Assembly (NCBI GenBank): GCA_044359885.1 | Contig: JBIKLI010000088.1 | Location: 1-13,541 of the forward strand | Direction of reading: 5' to 3' | Origin: CAIOSQ01 sp044359885 | GTDB lineage: Bacteria; Pseudomonadota; Alphaproteobacteria; CACIAM-22H2 | Length of the DNA: 13,541 bases | Shown: piece by piece, positions 7,258 through 13,541 of the stretch | Layout: each line of letters starts with the position of its first letter | How positions within the stretch are numbered: position 1 is the stretch's first letter | Notes under the pieces: generated by a model | The model's database searches: none | What the model saw: the letters and a program-made list of their open reading frames with translations, nothing else | Told to the model about the DNA's origin: nothing | Made by a program: the position numbers and the translations under genes

Positions 7258-7286
7258 CGCATCTTCGGCGCTACGCCGCAGATGCG
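7258..7286 (-). terminator. Long hairpin after the minus-strand operon
   Basis: CGCATCT (7258-7264) pairs with AGATGCG (7280-7286). Inside it CGGCG pairs with CGCCG around a CTA loop, with one mismatch between the two stems, so 12 of 13 positions pair. The hairpin begins 14 bp after the stop codon of the SUMF1-like gene in the minus direction, which is a natural terminator position. No T-run follows on the minus strand. The remaining sequence of 7202-7300 shows no gene. Confidence 0.5.
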
Positions 7287-7300
7287 GAGGGTCCGTTTCG

Positions 7301-8029
7301 TCACCCGCCCGCGGCGCAGCGCAGGCCGATATAGACGGCGGGGAAGTCGGCGGGTTTTTCGGCCAGGTTGTCGGCGCGCAGCTGGGCGGCGCCGTACCAC
7401 CAGGAACTGCCGCGCGTGCGCTTGCCGGCCGCGGTCTCGTGGTCGACCCATTCCCAGACATTGCCGCCCATGTCCCAGAGACCGTTGACGCCCTGCTGCG
7501 TGGTGCGGACCGGCACATGGCCGGCCCCGCGGCCCAGGTCCCGGCCAAGCGTGCCCTTCGGGCGATCGAGATGGTTGGCGCCGTCGCCGGACTCGCCGGT
7601 GGGGAAGGGATAGGTGCGGCCGCGCTGGAAGGGCGCGGGCGGATCGGTGCGCGTCTCGACATAGGCCGCGCGCGTCCATTCGGCGTCGGTCGGCAGGCGC
7701 AGGCCGGCCCAGCGGCAATAGGCCTGCGCCTCGTGCCAGGTCAGATGCACGGCCGGTTCGTCCTCTGCACCGGGACGGCCGAAGGGCGTGCGCCAGGTCC
7801 AGCCGGCCATGCGCTCCCAGCCGGCGCGGAACTGAAACCCGCCGCCGGCCGTCTCGGCCGCGGTGACCAGCCCCGTGGATTCGGCGAAGCGGCGGAACTG
7901 GCCGATCGTCACTTCCGTTCGATCGATGCGGAACCCGTCGACCGTCTGCATGTCATGGGCGCCTGGCTGGGCGGCGGCGGCGAGGGGCAGCAGCAGGGCT
8001 CCCAGAATGGCGGCGGCGACACGGCGCAT
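7301..8029 (-). CDS. Secreted SUMF1/FGE-fold protein lacking FGE cysteines
   Basis: This 242-residue protein has a Sec signal peptide (MRR, then a hydrophobic core to about residue 20, AAA-Q cleavage). A formylglycine-generating-enzyme-type domain follows: DRTEVTIGQFRRF (36-48), HLTWHEAQAYCRWAGLRLPT (95-114), AEW (116-118), GLWDMGGNVWEWV (183-195) and RGSSWW (206-211). True FGE carries a copper-binding cysteine pair a few residues after the RGGS motif; here that stretch is YGAAQLRADN. The only cysteines are C105 and C238, so formylglycine formation is unlikely. Proteins of this type may bind glycans or act as enzyme accessories in the periplasm. An AAAGG Shine-Dalgarno overlaps the end of deoC, whose stop codon lies 1 nt from this start, so it is the last gene of the rbsK-deoC operon. 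Its role there is unknown. Confidence 0.85.
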   Translation of the reverse strand: MRRVAAAILGALLLPLAAAAQPGAHDMQTVDGFRIDRTEVTIGQFRRFAESTGLVTAAETAGGGFQFRAGWERMAGWTWRTPFGRPGAEDEPAVHLTWHEAQAYCRWAGLRLPTDAEWTRAAYVETRTDPPAPFQRGRTYPFPTGESGDGANHLDRPKGTLGRDLGRGAGHVPVRTTQQGVNGLWDMGGNVWEWVDHETAAGKRTRGSSWWYGAAQLRADNLAEKPADFPAVYIGLRCAAGG

Positions 8030-8030
8030 C

Positions 8031-8831
8031 TCAATAGCCTTTCGTCGGCTGGGCGCCGCCCGGCTCGATCCGGCTGGCGCCGAGGCGGTTGGCGCCGGCG
8101 CGAAGCATGGCGTGGGCGCTGGCGGCGTCGCGGATGCCGCCCGAGGCCTTGACGCCGATCGCGTCGCCGACGGCGCGTCGGATCAGCATGACATGGTGCG
8201 TACTGGCGCCGCCGCCACCGAAACCGGTCGAGGTCTTCACGAAAGCCGCCCCGGCCGCGGCGGCGATCAGCGCGCCCTGGGCGATCTGTTCGTCCGACAG
8301 CGCCGCTGTCTCCAGGATCACCTTGACCGGCACCTGCACCGCGCCGGCGCAGGCGCGGACATGGGCGTAGACGGCCGCGAACTCGCCGCCGCGCAATCGT
8401 CCGTAGGCCAGCACCATGTCGATCTCCCGCGCGCCTGCGGCGACCGCGTCGGCGGCCTCGCGCGCCAGGCTCTCCGGCCGGCAGGCGCCGAAGGGAAAGC
8501 CCACGACGCAGATCGGCCGCGTGGTCGAGCCGGCCAGCCGCGCCGCGACGCGGTCGACGAGCCCCGGATTGACGCAGGCGGCCGCCGCGTGGGCGGCGCG
8601 CGCGCGATCGGCCAGCGCATCGATCTCGGCGCCGGTCGCCTCGGGCTTGAGCAGCGTCAGGTCGGTCCAGAACAGCGGGTCGGCATCGGCGCGATAGCCC
8701 GGCGGCGGCTCGATCGTGCCGGGAGGTGCGCCGGGCGCGAGGCGCGGGTGGTCCGGGATGCGACCGGCCAGCGTGCGGCGCGCGGCGGCGACCAGCGCGT
8801 CGAGCGCCGCGATGTCGGGTGCGCCGCTCAT
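8031..8831 (-). CDS. deoC: Deoxyribose-phosphate aldolase
   Basis: This 266-residue class I aldolase cleaves 2-deoxyribose 5-phosphate to acetaldehyde and glyceraldehyde 3-phosphate (EC 4.1.2.4). The Schiff-base lysine K199 is in VKTSTGFGGGGAS, the second catalytic lysine K228 in GVKASGGIRD, and D138 in EIDMVLAYG. Supporting motifs are DLTLLKPEAT near residue 57 and VVGFPFGA near 109. The length fits the longer bacterial form with about 45 extra N-terminal residues. The ATG at 8831 overlaps the TGA of the kinase gene in an ATGA arrangement, which indicates translational coupling. The product feeds central metabolism from deoxynucleoside or deoxyribose catabolism in the cytoplasm. Confidence 0.95.
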   Translation of the reverse strand: MSGAPDIAALDALVAAARRTLAGRIPDHPRLAPGAPPGTIEPPPGYRADADPLFWTDLTLLKPEATGAEIDALADRARAAHAAAACVNPGLVDRVAARLAGSTTRPICVVGFPFGACRPESLAREAADAVAAGAREIDMVLAYGRLRGGEFAAVYAHVRACAGAVQVPVKVILETAALSDEQIAQGALIAAAAGAAFVKTSTGFGGGGASTHHVMLIRRAVGDAIGVKASGGIRDAASAHAMLRAGANRLGASRIEPGGAQPTKGY

Positions 8832-9766
8832 CGCCAGCTCGCCAGCTTCGCGTCGATCTCGGCACGCCGCGCCATCGCAGGCGCGGTGCCGATGCGCGTG
8901 GTCGAGAGGCCCGCACCGGCATTGGCGAAGCGCAGCGCGGCGACCAGATCCATGCCCTCGGCGATCGCACAGGCGAAGCAGCCGGCGAATGAATCCCCGG
9001 CCCCGGTCGTGTCGACCGGGACGATGCCGGTGGCCGCGGGGACCATGCCCGTGAACGCGGCGGCGTCGACGAAGACGCCCTTGGCGCCGAGCGTCACGAT
9101 CACGGCGCCGCAACCCCTGGCGCGCAGCGCGGCGGCGGCGGCGCGCACCCCGGCATCGTCGGCGGTCGCGATGCCCGTGAGCGCCGCCGCCTCGGTCTCG
9201 TTCGGGGTGAGAAAATCGACCTGCGGAAAGATGTCGTCCGGCAGGCTCTGGACCGGGGCCGGATTGAACAGCGTGCGCATGCCCGCCGCCCTCGCGCCGC
9301 GGATGGCGTGCAGCGTCGCCTCCAGATTGGTCTCGAGCTGGAACAGCGCCACGGCGCAGCCGCGCGCGGCCGCGGCCGCGACCGCGGCATCGACCTCGGC
9401 GCCGGTGAAGCGCGCGCAGGCGCCGATCGCGACGGTGATCATGTTCTCCGCCGTGGCTTCCTCGACCATGATCAGCGCGGCCCCGGTGGCCACGCCGTCG
9501 GCGTCGACGAAGGCGAAGCGGGCATCGATGCCTTCCGCCTCGAACATGCCGCGCGCGGCGCGGCCCAGCGCGTCGTCGCCGACCCGGGTCGAGAACAGCA
9601 CTTCTGCGCCCGCGCGCCGCGCCGCGACCGCCTGGTTCGAGCCCTTGCCGCCGGGGCCGGTCTGGAACGGGCCGGCGAAGATGGTCTCGCCGCGCCGCGG
9701 CAGGCGCGGCGTGCGCATCATCATGTCGGTGATGTAGCTGCCGAGAACGAAGATCCTTGCGGCCAT
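8828..9766 (-). CDS. rbsK: Ribokinase / PfkB-family sugar kinase
   Basis: This 312-residue PfkB-family kinase transfers phosphate from ATP to a pentose. The N-terminal signature is GPGGKGSNQAVAA (37-49). The C-terminal ATP/anion-hole signature is DTTGAGDSF (252-260) with catalytic base D258. NPAP and NETEAA are also typical of ribokinases. The start at 9766 follows a GGGGGAAA Shine-Dalgarno; the longer open frame upstream is only antisense of the transporter and aminotransferase genes. It is translationally coupled to deoC, which makes a deoxyribokinase (DeoK-like) function a real alternative to ribokinase: phosphorylation of deoxyribose would supply the aldolase directly. It is divergent from the BenE-family gene with 45 bp between starts, so both promoters must be compact or shared. 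Confidence 0.88.
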   Translation of the reverse strand: MAARIFVLGSYITDMMMRTPRLPRRGETIFAGPFQTGPGGKGSNQAVAARRAGAEVLFSTRVGDDALGRAARGMFEAEGIDARFAFVDADGVATGAALIMVEEATAENMITVAIGACARFTGAEVDAAVAAAAARGCAVALFQLETNLEATLHAIRGARAAGMRTLFNPAPVQSLPDDIFPQVDFLTPNETEAAALTGIATADDAGVRAAAAALRARGCGAVIVTLGAKGVFVDAAAFTGMVPAATGIVPVDTTGAGDSFAGCFACAIAEGMDLVAALRFANAGAGLSTTRIGTAPAMARRAEIDAKLASWR

Positions 9767-9811
9767 GGGCGTTTCCCCCGAGTGTCGCGACCAGAACGCG
9801 CAAGGAGTCGC

Positions 9812-10999
9812 ATGGCGGACGGCGCCGGAAAACCGAAAACCGGAGGCCCGTGGCCGGCGGTGGCGGCGGGGCTGCTCGCCGCTTTCGTCGGCTTCGCCAG
9901 CTCGTTCGCGGTCGTGCTGCAGGGCTTCGCGGCGATGGGCGCCTCGCCCGCGCAGGCGGCGTCGGGGCTGATGGCCGTCTCGGTGGCGATGGGGCTCTGC
10001 GCGATCGTCCTCAGCCTGCGCCGGCGCATGCCGATCTCCATCGCCTGGTCGACCCCGGGGGCCGCGCTGCTGGCCAGTTCGGCGATGCCCGAGACCGGCT
10101 TCGCCGGCGCGGTCGGCGCCTTCCTGCTCTGCGGGGCGCTGATGCTCGCGGCGGGCGCCTGGAAGCCGCTCGGGCGCTGGGTGGCGGCGATCCCGCCGCC
10201 GCTCGCCAACGCGATGCTGGCGGGCGTGCTGCTGGGCCTCTGCCTCGCCCCGCTGCGCGCGGTGGCGCAGATCCCGCTGCTCGCCCTGCCCGTGATCCTC
10301 GCCTGGGCCGTCATGCTGCGGGTCAGCCGCCTGCACGCGATGCCGGTCGCGGTCGGGCTGGCGGCGATCCTGATCGCGGCGACGACGACGGCGCCTCCGG
10401 GCGGCTTCGGCACGTTGTGGCCGGCACCCGTCGCGGCGATGCCGCGCCTCGACCTGGCGGCGCTGATCGGCATCGGTCTGCCGCTGTTCATCGTCACGAT
10501 GGCCTCGCAGAACATCCCGGGCATCGCGGTGCTGAACGCCAACGGCTACCGCCCCGATCCCGGTCCGCTGTTCCGCGCGACCGGCCTCTTCTCGCTGCTC
10601 GCCGCTCCCTTCGGATCGCATGCGGTCAATCTTGCCGCGATCACCGCCGCGATCTGCGCCGGCCCGGATGCCCATCCCGATCCCGGGCGGCGCTGGATCG
10701 CGGCCGTGGTCGCGGGCTGCGGCTATGTCGTGCTCGGCCTGCTCGCGACGTCGGCGAGCGCGCTGGTCGCCCTGTCGCCACCGGTGCTGATCGAGGCGGT
10801 GGCCGGACTGGCGCTGCTCGGCGCCTTCGCCAACTCGCTGTCGGCCGCGCTGGCGCAGCCTGCCGATCGCGAAGCGGCGGCGGTGACGTTCCTCACCGCC
10901 GCCTCCGGCCTGACGCTGTTCGGGATCGGCGGCGCGTTCTGGGGTCTGCTGGCCGGTTTCGCGATGATGGCCGTCGCACGCTGGCGCAGCACCGTCTGA
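9812..10999 (+). CDS. BenE-family (benzoate:H+ symporter-like) transporter
   Basis: This 395-residue inner-membrane protein has about 11-12 hydrophobic segments spread from residue 14 to 388. BenE-family marks are WSTPGAALLAS (79-89), the conserved ASQNIPGIAVLNANGY (231-246), FGSHAVNLAAITAAICAG (267-284) and DAHPDPGRRW (286-295). The family imports benzoate or related aromatic acids with protons, but its substrates are poorly explored, and no benzoate catabolic gene is in this window. The ATG at 9812 has an AAGGAG Shine-Dalgarno at 9802-9807; the longer frame from 9308 is antisense of the kinase. The aminotransferase starts 24 bp after the stop, so the two are likely one operon and the transported compound may be an amine or amino acid related substrate (inference). 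Confidence 0.9.
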   Translation: MADGAGKPKTGGPWPAVAAGLLAAFVGFASSFAVVLQGFAAMGASPAQAASGLMAVSVAMGLCAIVLSLRRRMPISIAWSTPGAALLASSAMPETGFAGAVGAFLLCGALMLAAGAWKPLGRWVAAIPPPLANAMLAGVLLGLCLAPLRAVAQIPLLALPVILAWAVMLRVSRLHAMPVAVGLAAILIAATTTAPPGGFGTLWPAPVAAMPRLDLAALIGIGLPLFIVTMASQNIPGIAVLNANGYRPDPGPLFRATGLFSLLAAPFGSHAVNLAAITAAICAGPDAHPDPGRRWIAAVVAGCGYVVLGLLATSASALVALSPPVLIEAVAGLALLGAFANSLSAALAQPADREAAAVTFLTAASGLTLFGIGGAFWGLLAGFAMMAVARWRSTV

Positions 11000-11023
11000 G
11001 GACGCGCATCCCGGGAGAAACGC

Positions 11024-12151
11024 ATGACCGATTTCCAGCCCTTCGATCTCGAACGCATGATGGGCAAGTTCGAGAACGCCGTCCGCTACAACCTGTCCGA
11101 AAGCGGCGTCCATCCGCTCCGGCTCGGCGAATTGATGGCGCTCGCCGGGCAATCGGTCGATGCGCTCGCGGCGGTGGAACTCAACTACCCCCAGGCCAAC
11201 GGCACGCCGGGCCTGCGTCGCGCCATCGCGGCCCTGTACGACGGGGCCGGCGAAGACAACGTGCTGGTGACGACCGGCGCGGCGGAGGCGAACTACCTTG
11301 TCGTGAACACGCTGCTCGGGCCCGGCGACGAGGCGGTGGTGATGCGACCCAACTATCTCCAGGTCTGGGGCGTGGCGCGCAATCGCGGCGTGCCGGTCAA
11401 GGATTTCGACCTCGTCGAGGCCACGGGCTGGGCGCCCGATCTCGACCAGCTCGCCAGGGCGGTCGGACCGCGCACGCGGCTGATCGCGGTCTGCAACCCC
11501 AACAATCCGACCGGCAGGATCCTGACGGCGGCGGAGATGGCGGCGATCGTCGCCGCCGCAGCGAGGGTCGGGGCGTGGATCCTGGCCGACGAGGTCTACG
11601 CCGGCGCGGAGCGCGAGACCGACATCGCGACGCCGAGCTTCTATGGCATGTACGACAAGGTCCTGGCGGTCGGCAGCATGAGCAAGGCCTATGGGCTGCC
11701 GGGGCTGCGCACCGGCTGGGTCGTCGGTCCGCCAGCGCTGCTCGACGAGATGTGGGCGCGGCACGACTACGTCACCATCACCGGCACGATGCTCTCCGAC
11801 CGGTTGGCGACGCTGGCGCTGTCGCCGCAGGTCCGGCCGCAGATCCTGGAGCGCACCCGCGGCCTGATTCGCGCCGGCTACCCGGTGCTGCGCGACTGGG
11901 TGGCGAAGCTCGGCAACCGGGTCCAGCTCTTCCCGTCGCAGGCCGCCGCCATCGCGTTCCTGCGCTACGACCTGGACGTCGGCTCGACGGCGCTGGTCGA
12001 GCGGCTGCGCAAGGAGCAGAGCGTCCTGATCGTGCCCGGCGACCACTTCGGCCATGACCGCCATCTGCGCATCAGCTTCGGCCTGCCCCACGACTACCTG
12101 TCCGAGGGGCTGGCGCGGATCGGCCGCGCGCTCGGCGCGCGCGACGGCTGA
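11024..12151 (+). CDS. PLP-dependent class I/II aminotransferase
   Basis: This 375-residue fold-type I PLP enzyme has the internal-aldimine lysine K221 in SMSKAYGLPGLRTGW. The PLP-contacting N161 lies in NPNNPTG (158-164), with D189 and Y192 in LADEVYAG and the substrate-carboxylate arginine R349 in HLRISFG. The N-terminal LSESGVHPLRL and NYPQANGTPGLRRAI resemble an aspartate-aminotransferase-like branch that also contains capreomycidine-synthase-type enzymes. Substrate cannot be read from sequence. The start has a GGAGAAA Shine-Dalgarno. The gene follows the BenE-family transporter by 24 bp, suggesting import and transamination of one compound. It converges on the amidohydrolase with a 27-bp gap that contains a hairpin. 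Confidence 0.9.
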   Translation: MTDFQPFDLERMMGKFENAVRYNLSESGVHPLRLGELMALAGQSVDALAAVELNYPQANGTPGLRRAIAALYDGAGEDNVLVTTGAAEANYLVVNTLLGPGDEAVVMRPNYLQVWGVARNRGVPVKDFDLVEATGWAPDLDQLARAVGPRTRLIAVCNPNNPTGRILTAAEMAAIVAAAARVGAWILADEVYAGAERETDIATPSFYGMYDKVLAVGSMSKAYGLPGLRTGWVVGPPALLDEMWARHDYVTITGTMLSDRLATLALSPQVRPQILERTRGLIRAGYPVLRDWVAKLGNRVQLFPSQAAAIAFLRYDLDVGSTALVERLRKEQSVLIVPGDHFGHDRHLRISFGLPHDYLSEGLARIGRALGARDG

Positions 12152-12167
12152 CGCGGGTCTTCCCGCG
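12152..12167. terminator. Short convergent-gene hairpin
   Basis: CGCGGG and CCCGCG form a perfect 6-bp G/C stem around a TCTT loop. It begins one base after the aminotransferase stop codon, inside the 27-bp gap to the convergent amidohydrolase. It could act in both directions, but there is no proper T-run. Confidence 0.45.
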
Positions 12168-12178
12168 CGGCGTGCCCT

Positions 12179-13450
12179 TTACTCGGCGGCCTGGCGACCG
12201 CCGGCGACGATGCGCGGGCGCTTGTGGAACGCGCCGTCCTTCATGATGGCGAGCAGCCGGTCCTTGTTCTGCAGGATGGTCACGTCCTGGGACGGATCGC
12301 CGTCCACCAGCAACAGGTCGGCGAGGAAGCCCGGGCGGATCTGGCCCAGGTCGGGCATCCCCATGATCTCGCCGCCGACCCGGGTCGCGCAGATCAGCGC
12401 TTCGCCGTGGCCGTAGCCGAACAGCTTGACGAAGAGCTCGAGATCCTTCGCGTTCGTCCCCTGCGGCGTCCAGGCGAAGCCGTAGTCGCCGCCCGGGACG
12501 ACGCGCACGCCGCGGCGGCGCAGCTTGTCGTAGGTCGCGCAGCACGCCTCCAGCGCGCGCTTGATGCCGATGTCGGTCGCGACCTGCTCGGTGATGCCCC
12601 AGCGATTGGCGTAGTAGACCGTGTTGTAGAGGATGCCCACCGCGGGTCCGACGAAGACGCGGTGCTTCTCGCGCTCCAGCATGTCCAGCGCCTCGTCGTC
12701 GGCGAATTCGCAGTGGTAGATGACGTCGACGCCGCAGCGTACGGCGGCCTTCACCGACTCGCCGGCGCGGCAATGCGCGTTGACGCGCCGCCCGAAGGCC
12801 TGGGCGACCTCGACCGCGGCCCGGATCTCGGCGTCGCTCATGACGGTCATCGCGGCCTTTGCGGACTTGATGAAGTCGTCGCCGGAGATGTTGATCTTGA
12901 CGTTGTCGACGCCCTCGCGCACGCACATGCGCGTGACGCGGCGGACCTCGTCCGGGCCGTCGGCGATCAGCGCGAAGCTCTCGCGATGCATGTGCATCTT
13001 TCGCTCGTCGCCCAGGCCGCCGGTCACTGTGATCTCAGGGCTTGCCGCGCGCAGCCGCGGCCCGGGAATGCGCCCGGCGTCGATCTCGTTGCGGATGACG
13101 ACGTCCAGACGGACCTTGGCCGACGCCGCGCCGTAGAGCGAGGTGAAGCCGGCGTCGAGCATCGCGCGCGCGTTGTGCATCGTCACCAGGACGTGCTCCT
13201 CGGGCGGAATGTCGCCGATCTCGACCGTCGACGCCGCGTTGGAAAAGCTCGGATGGGCATGGCCTTCGCAGAGGCCGGGAATCAGGGTCGCGCCCGCCGC
13301 GTCCATCACCTCGGCTCCGTCGCGTGGCAGACGGCTTCCGCCCTTCGACACCTTGGCGATGCGGTTGCCTTCGATCAGCACCTCGCCGGGATAGGTCGCG
13401 GCACCGGTGGCGTCCCAGATGCCGACATTGGTGAACAGCGTGCGATTCAT
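12179..13450 (-). CDS. Metal-dependent amidohydrolase family protein
   Basis: This 423-residue protein of the amidohydrolase superfamily has the metal-binding H64-A-H66 in GLCEGHAHPSF. Likely carbamylated K185 is in NVKINISG, H226 in NAHCRAG, H246 in IYHCEF and D322 in GGDYGFAWTP. This layout is that of the Xaa-Pro dipeptidase / imidazolonepropionase-like subgroup with a binuclear metal centre. The C-terminal GFLADLLLVDGDP returns to the small beta domain begun at residues 1-55. No signal peptide is present, so it is cytoplasmic. The start at 13450 is chosen for its GGAGG Shine-Dalgarno 8 bp upstream; the upstream in-frame start at 13528 would fall in the promoter. Substrate is unknown and could be an N-acyl amino acid, dipeptide or cyclic amide. 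The gene stands alone, convergent with the aminotransferase. Confidence 0.9.
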   Translation of the reverse strand: MNRTLFTNVGIWDATGAATYPGEVLIEGNRIAKVSKGGSRLPRDGAEVMDAAGATLIPGLCEGHAHPSFSNAASTVEIGDIPPEEHVLVTMHNARAMLDAGFTSLYGAASAKVRLDVVIRNEIDAGRIPGPRLRAASPEITVTGGLGDERKMHMHRESFALIADGPDEVRRVTRMCVREGVDNVKINISGDDFIKSAKAAMTVMSDAEIRAAVEVAQAFGRRVNAHCRAGESVKAAVRCGVDVIYHCEFADDEALDMLEREKHRVFVGPAVGILYNTVYYANRWGITEQVATDIGIKRALEACCATYDKLRRRGVRVVPGGDYGFAWTPQGTNAKDLELFVKLFGYGHGEALICATRVGGEIMGMPDLGQIRPGFLADLLLVDGDPSQDVTILQNKDRLLAIMKDGAFHKRPRIVAGGRQAAE

Positions 13451-13471
13451 CGGACGGCCTCCGGTGGCTGG

Positions 13472-13489
13472 CGTCGCGCAGGCGCGACG
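13472..13489. promoter_or_regulatory. Dyad in the amidohydrolase leader
   Basis: CGTCGCGC-AG-GCGCGACG is a perfect inverted repeat with 8-bp arms. It lies 22 bp before the ATG at 13450, just downstream of the predicted transcription start of the promoter at 13500-13528. That position suits an operator bound by a dimeric repressor, though a leader-RNA hairpin is also possible. No regulator gene is next to it in the window. Confidence 0.5.
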
Positions 13490-13499
13490 GGTCCGGAGA

Positions 13500-13528
13500 A
13501 AGCTAGGCCTGGAAAAGAGCGAATTCAA
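13500..13528 (-). promoter_or_regulatory. Sigma-70-type promoter for the amidohydrolase
   Basis: On the minus strand TTGAAT (13528-13523) and TAGCTT (13505-13500) are separated by exactly 17 bp in a stretch richer in A/T than its surroundings. Transcription would start near 13493, giving a leader of about 43 nt. The remaining bases 13529-13541 show nothing further. Confidence 0.5.
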
Positions 13529-13541
13529 TCGCGGGTGGTCG

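Noticed and set aside
6605..7300. Insertion sequence or transposon with terminal inverted repeats
   Set aside because: No transposase is present. The two hairpins are self-complementary rather than inverted copies of each other, and terminator roles explain them.
6722..8152. Plus-strand open frame of 476 codons across the GxxExxY and SUMF1-like genes
   Set aside because: Both minus-strand genes have family motifs, whereas the plus product is unstructured antisense sequence.
9308..9811. Longer start for the BenE-family gene
   Set aside because: This part is antisense of the kinase gene, and the ATG at 9812 has a good AAGGAG site.
8828..12091. Open minus-strand frame of more than 1000 codons covering the aminotransferase and transporter genes and joining the kinase
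   Set aside because: Upstream of 9766 it is the antisense of two clear genes with Shine-Dalgarno starts and conserved motifs. Its Arg/Gln/His-rich sequence has no domain. Only the kinase part is real.
13451..13528. Longer start for the amidohydrolase at 13528
   Set aside because: It would remove the promoter-like sequence and the GGAGG site upstream of 13450, and the added residues do not resemble the family.

Overview
The window looks like a chromosomal segment of a very GC-rich alphaproteobacterium. The grounds are a strong G/C bias at third codon positions, Shine-Dalgarno starts, and a phaR-PhaC-like-phaA-phaB block of a kind I associate with Rhodospirillales-like genomes. The order-level placement is inference. 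No tRNA, rRNA, CRISPR array or intact transposase is visible.

Layout. Positions 1-448 hold two small minus-strand genes, the first cut by the window edge. A relatively AT-rich divergent spacer (449-618) carries a TTAACC dyad and precedes a PAS-GGDEF-EAL cyclic-di-GMP protein (619-2391, plus) whose GGDEF motif is degenerate and whose EAL residues look intact. It converges, 7 bp apart, on phaR (2399-3115, minus). PhaR is divergent from a plus-strand polyhydroxybutyrate block: a small coiled-coil protein (3178-3558), a PhaC-like Cys-Asp-His alpha/beta hydrolase that overlaps it by 209 nt in another frame (3350-4591), phaA (4672-5844) and phaB (5879-6604). Together these would make (R)-3-hydroxybutyryl-CoA from acetyl-CoA, probably polymerise it, and regulate granule formation.

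The stretch 6605-7300 holds a GxxExxY-family gene that appears decayed. It has lost the family Tyr and has no stop at the expected end. A perfect hairpin, an exact 12-bp direct repeat (6680-6691 and 7180-7191) and a second hairpin surround it.

Positions 7301-9766 form a tightly packed minus-strand operon, transcribed in the order ribokinase-family kinase, deoxyribose-phosphate aldolase, secreted SUMF1/FGE-like protein without the FGE cysteine pair. The first two suit pentose or deoxyribose catabolism. Divergent from it, 9812-12151 encodes a BenE-family transporter and a class I/II aminotransferase. A minus-strand amidohydrolase (12179-13450) converges on these and has a readable promoter and a dyad in its leader.

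The strongest leads are the dual-frame overlap at 3350-3558, the decaying GxxExxY locus with its flanking repeats, and the secreted FGE-fold protein lacking its catalytic cysteines. I did not find an unmistakable new defence or mobile system.
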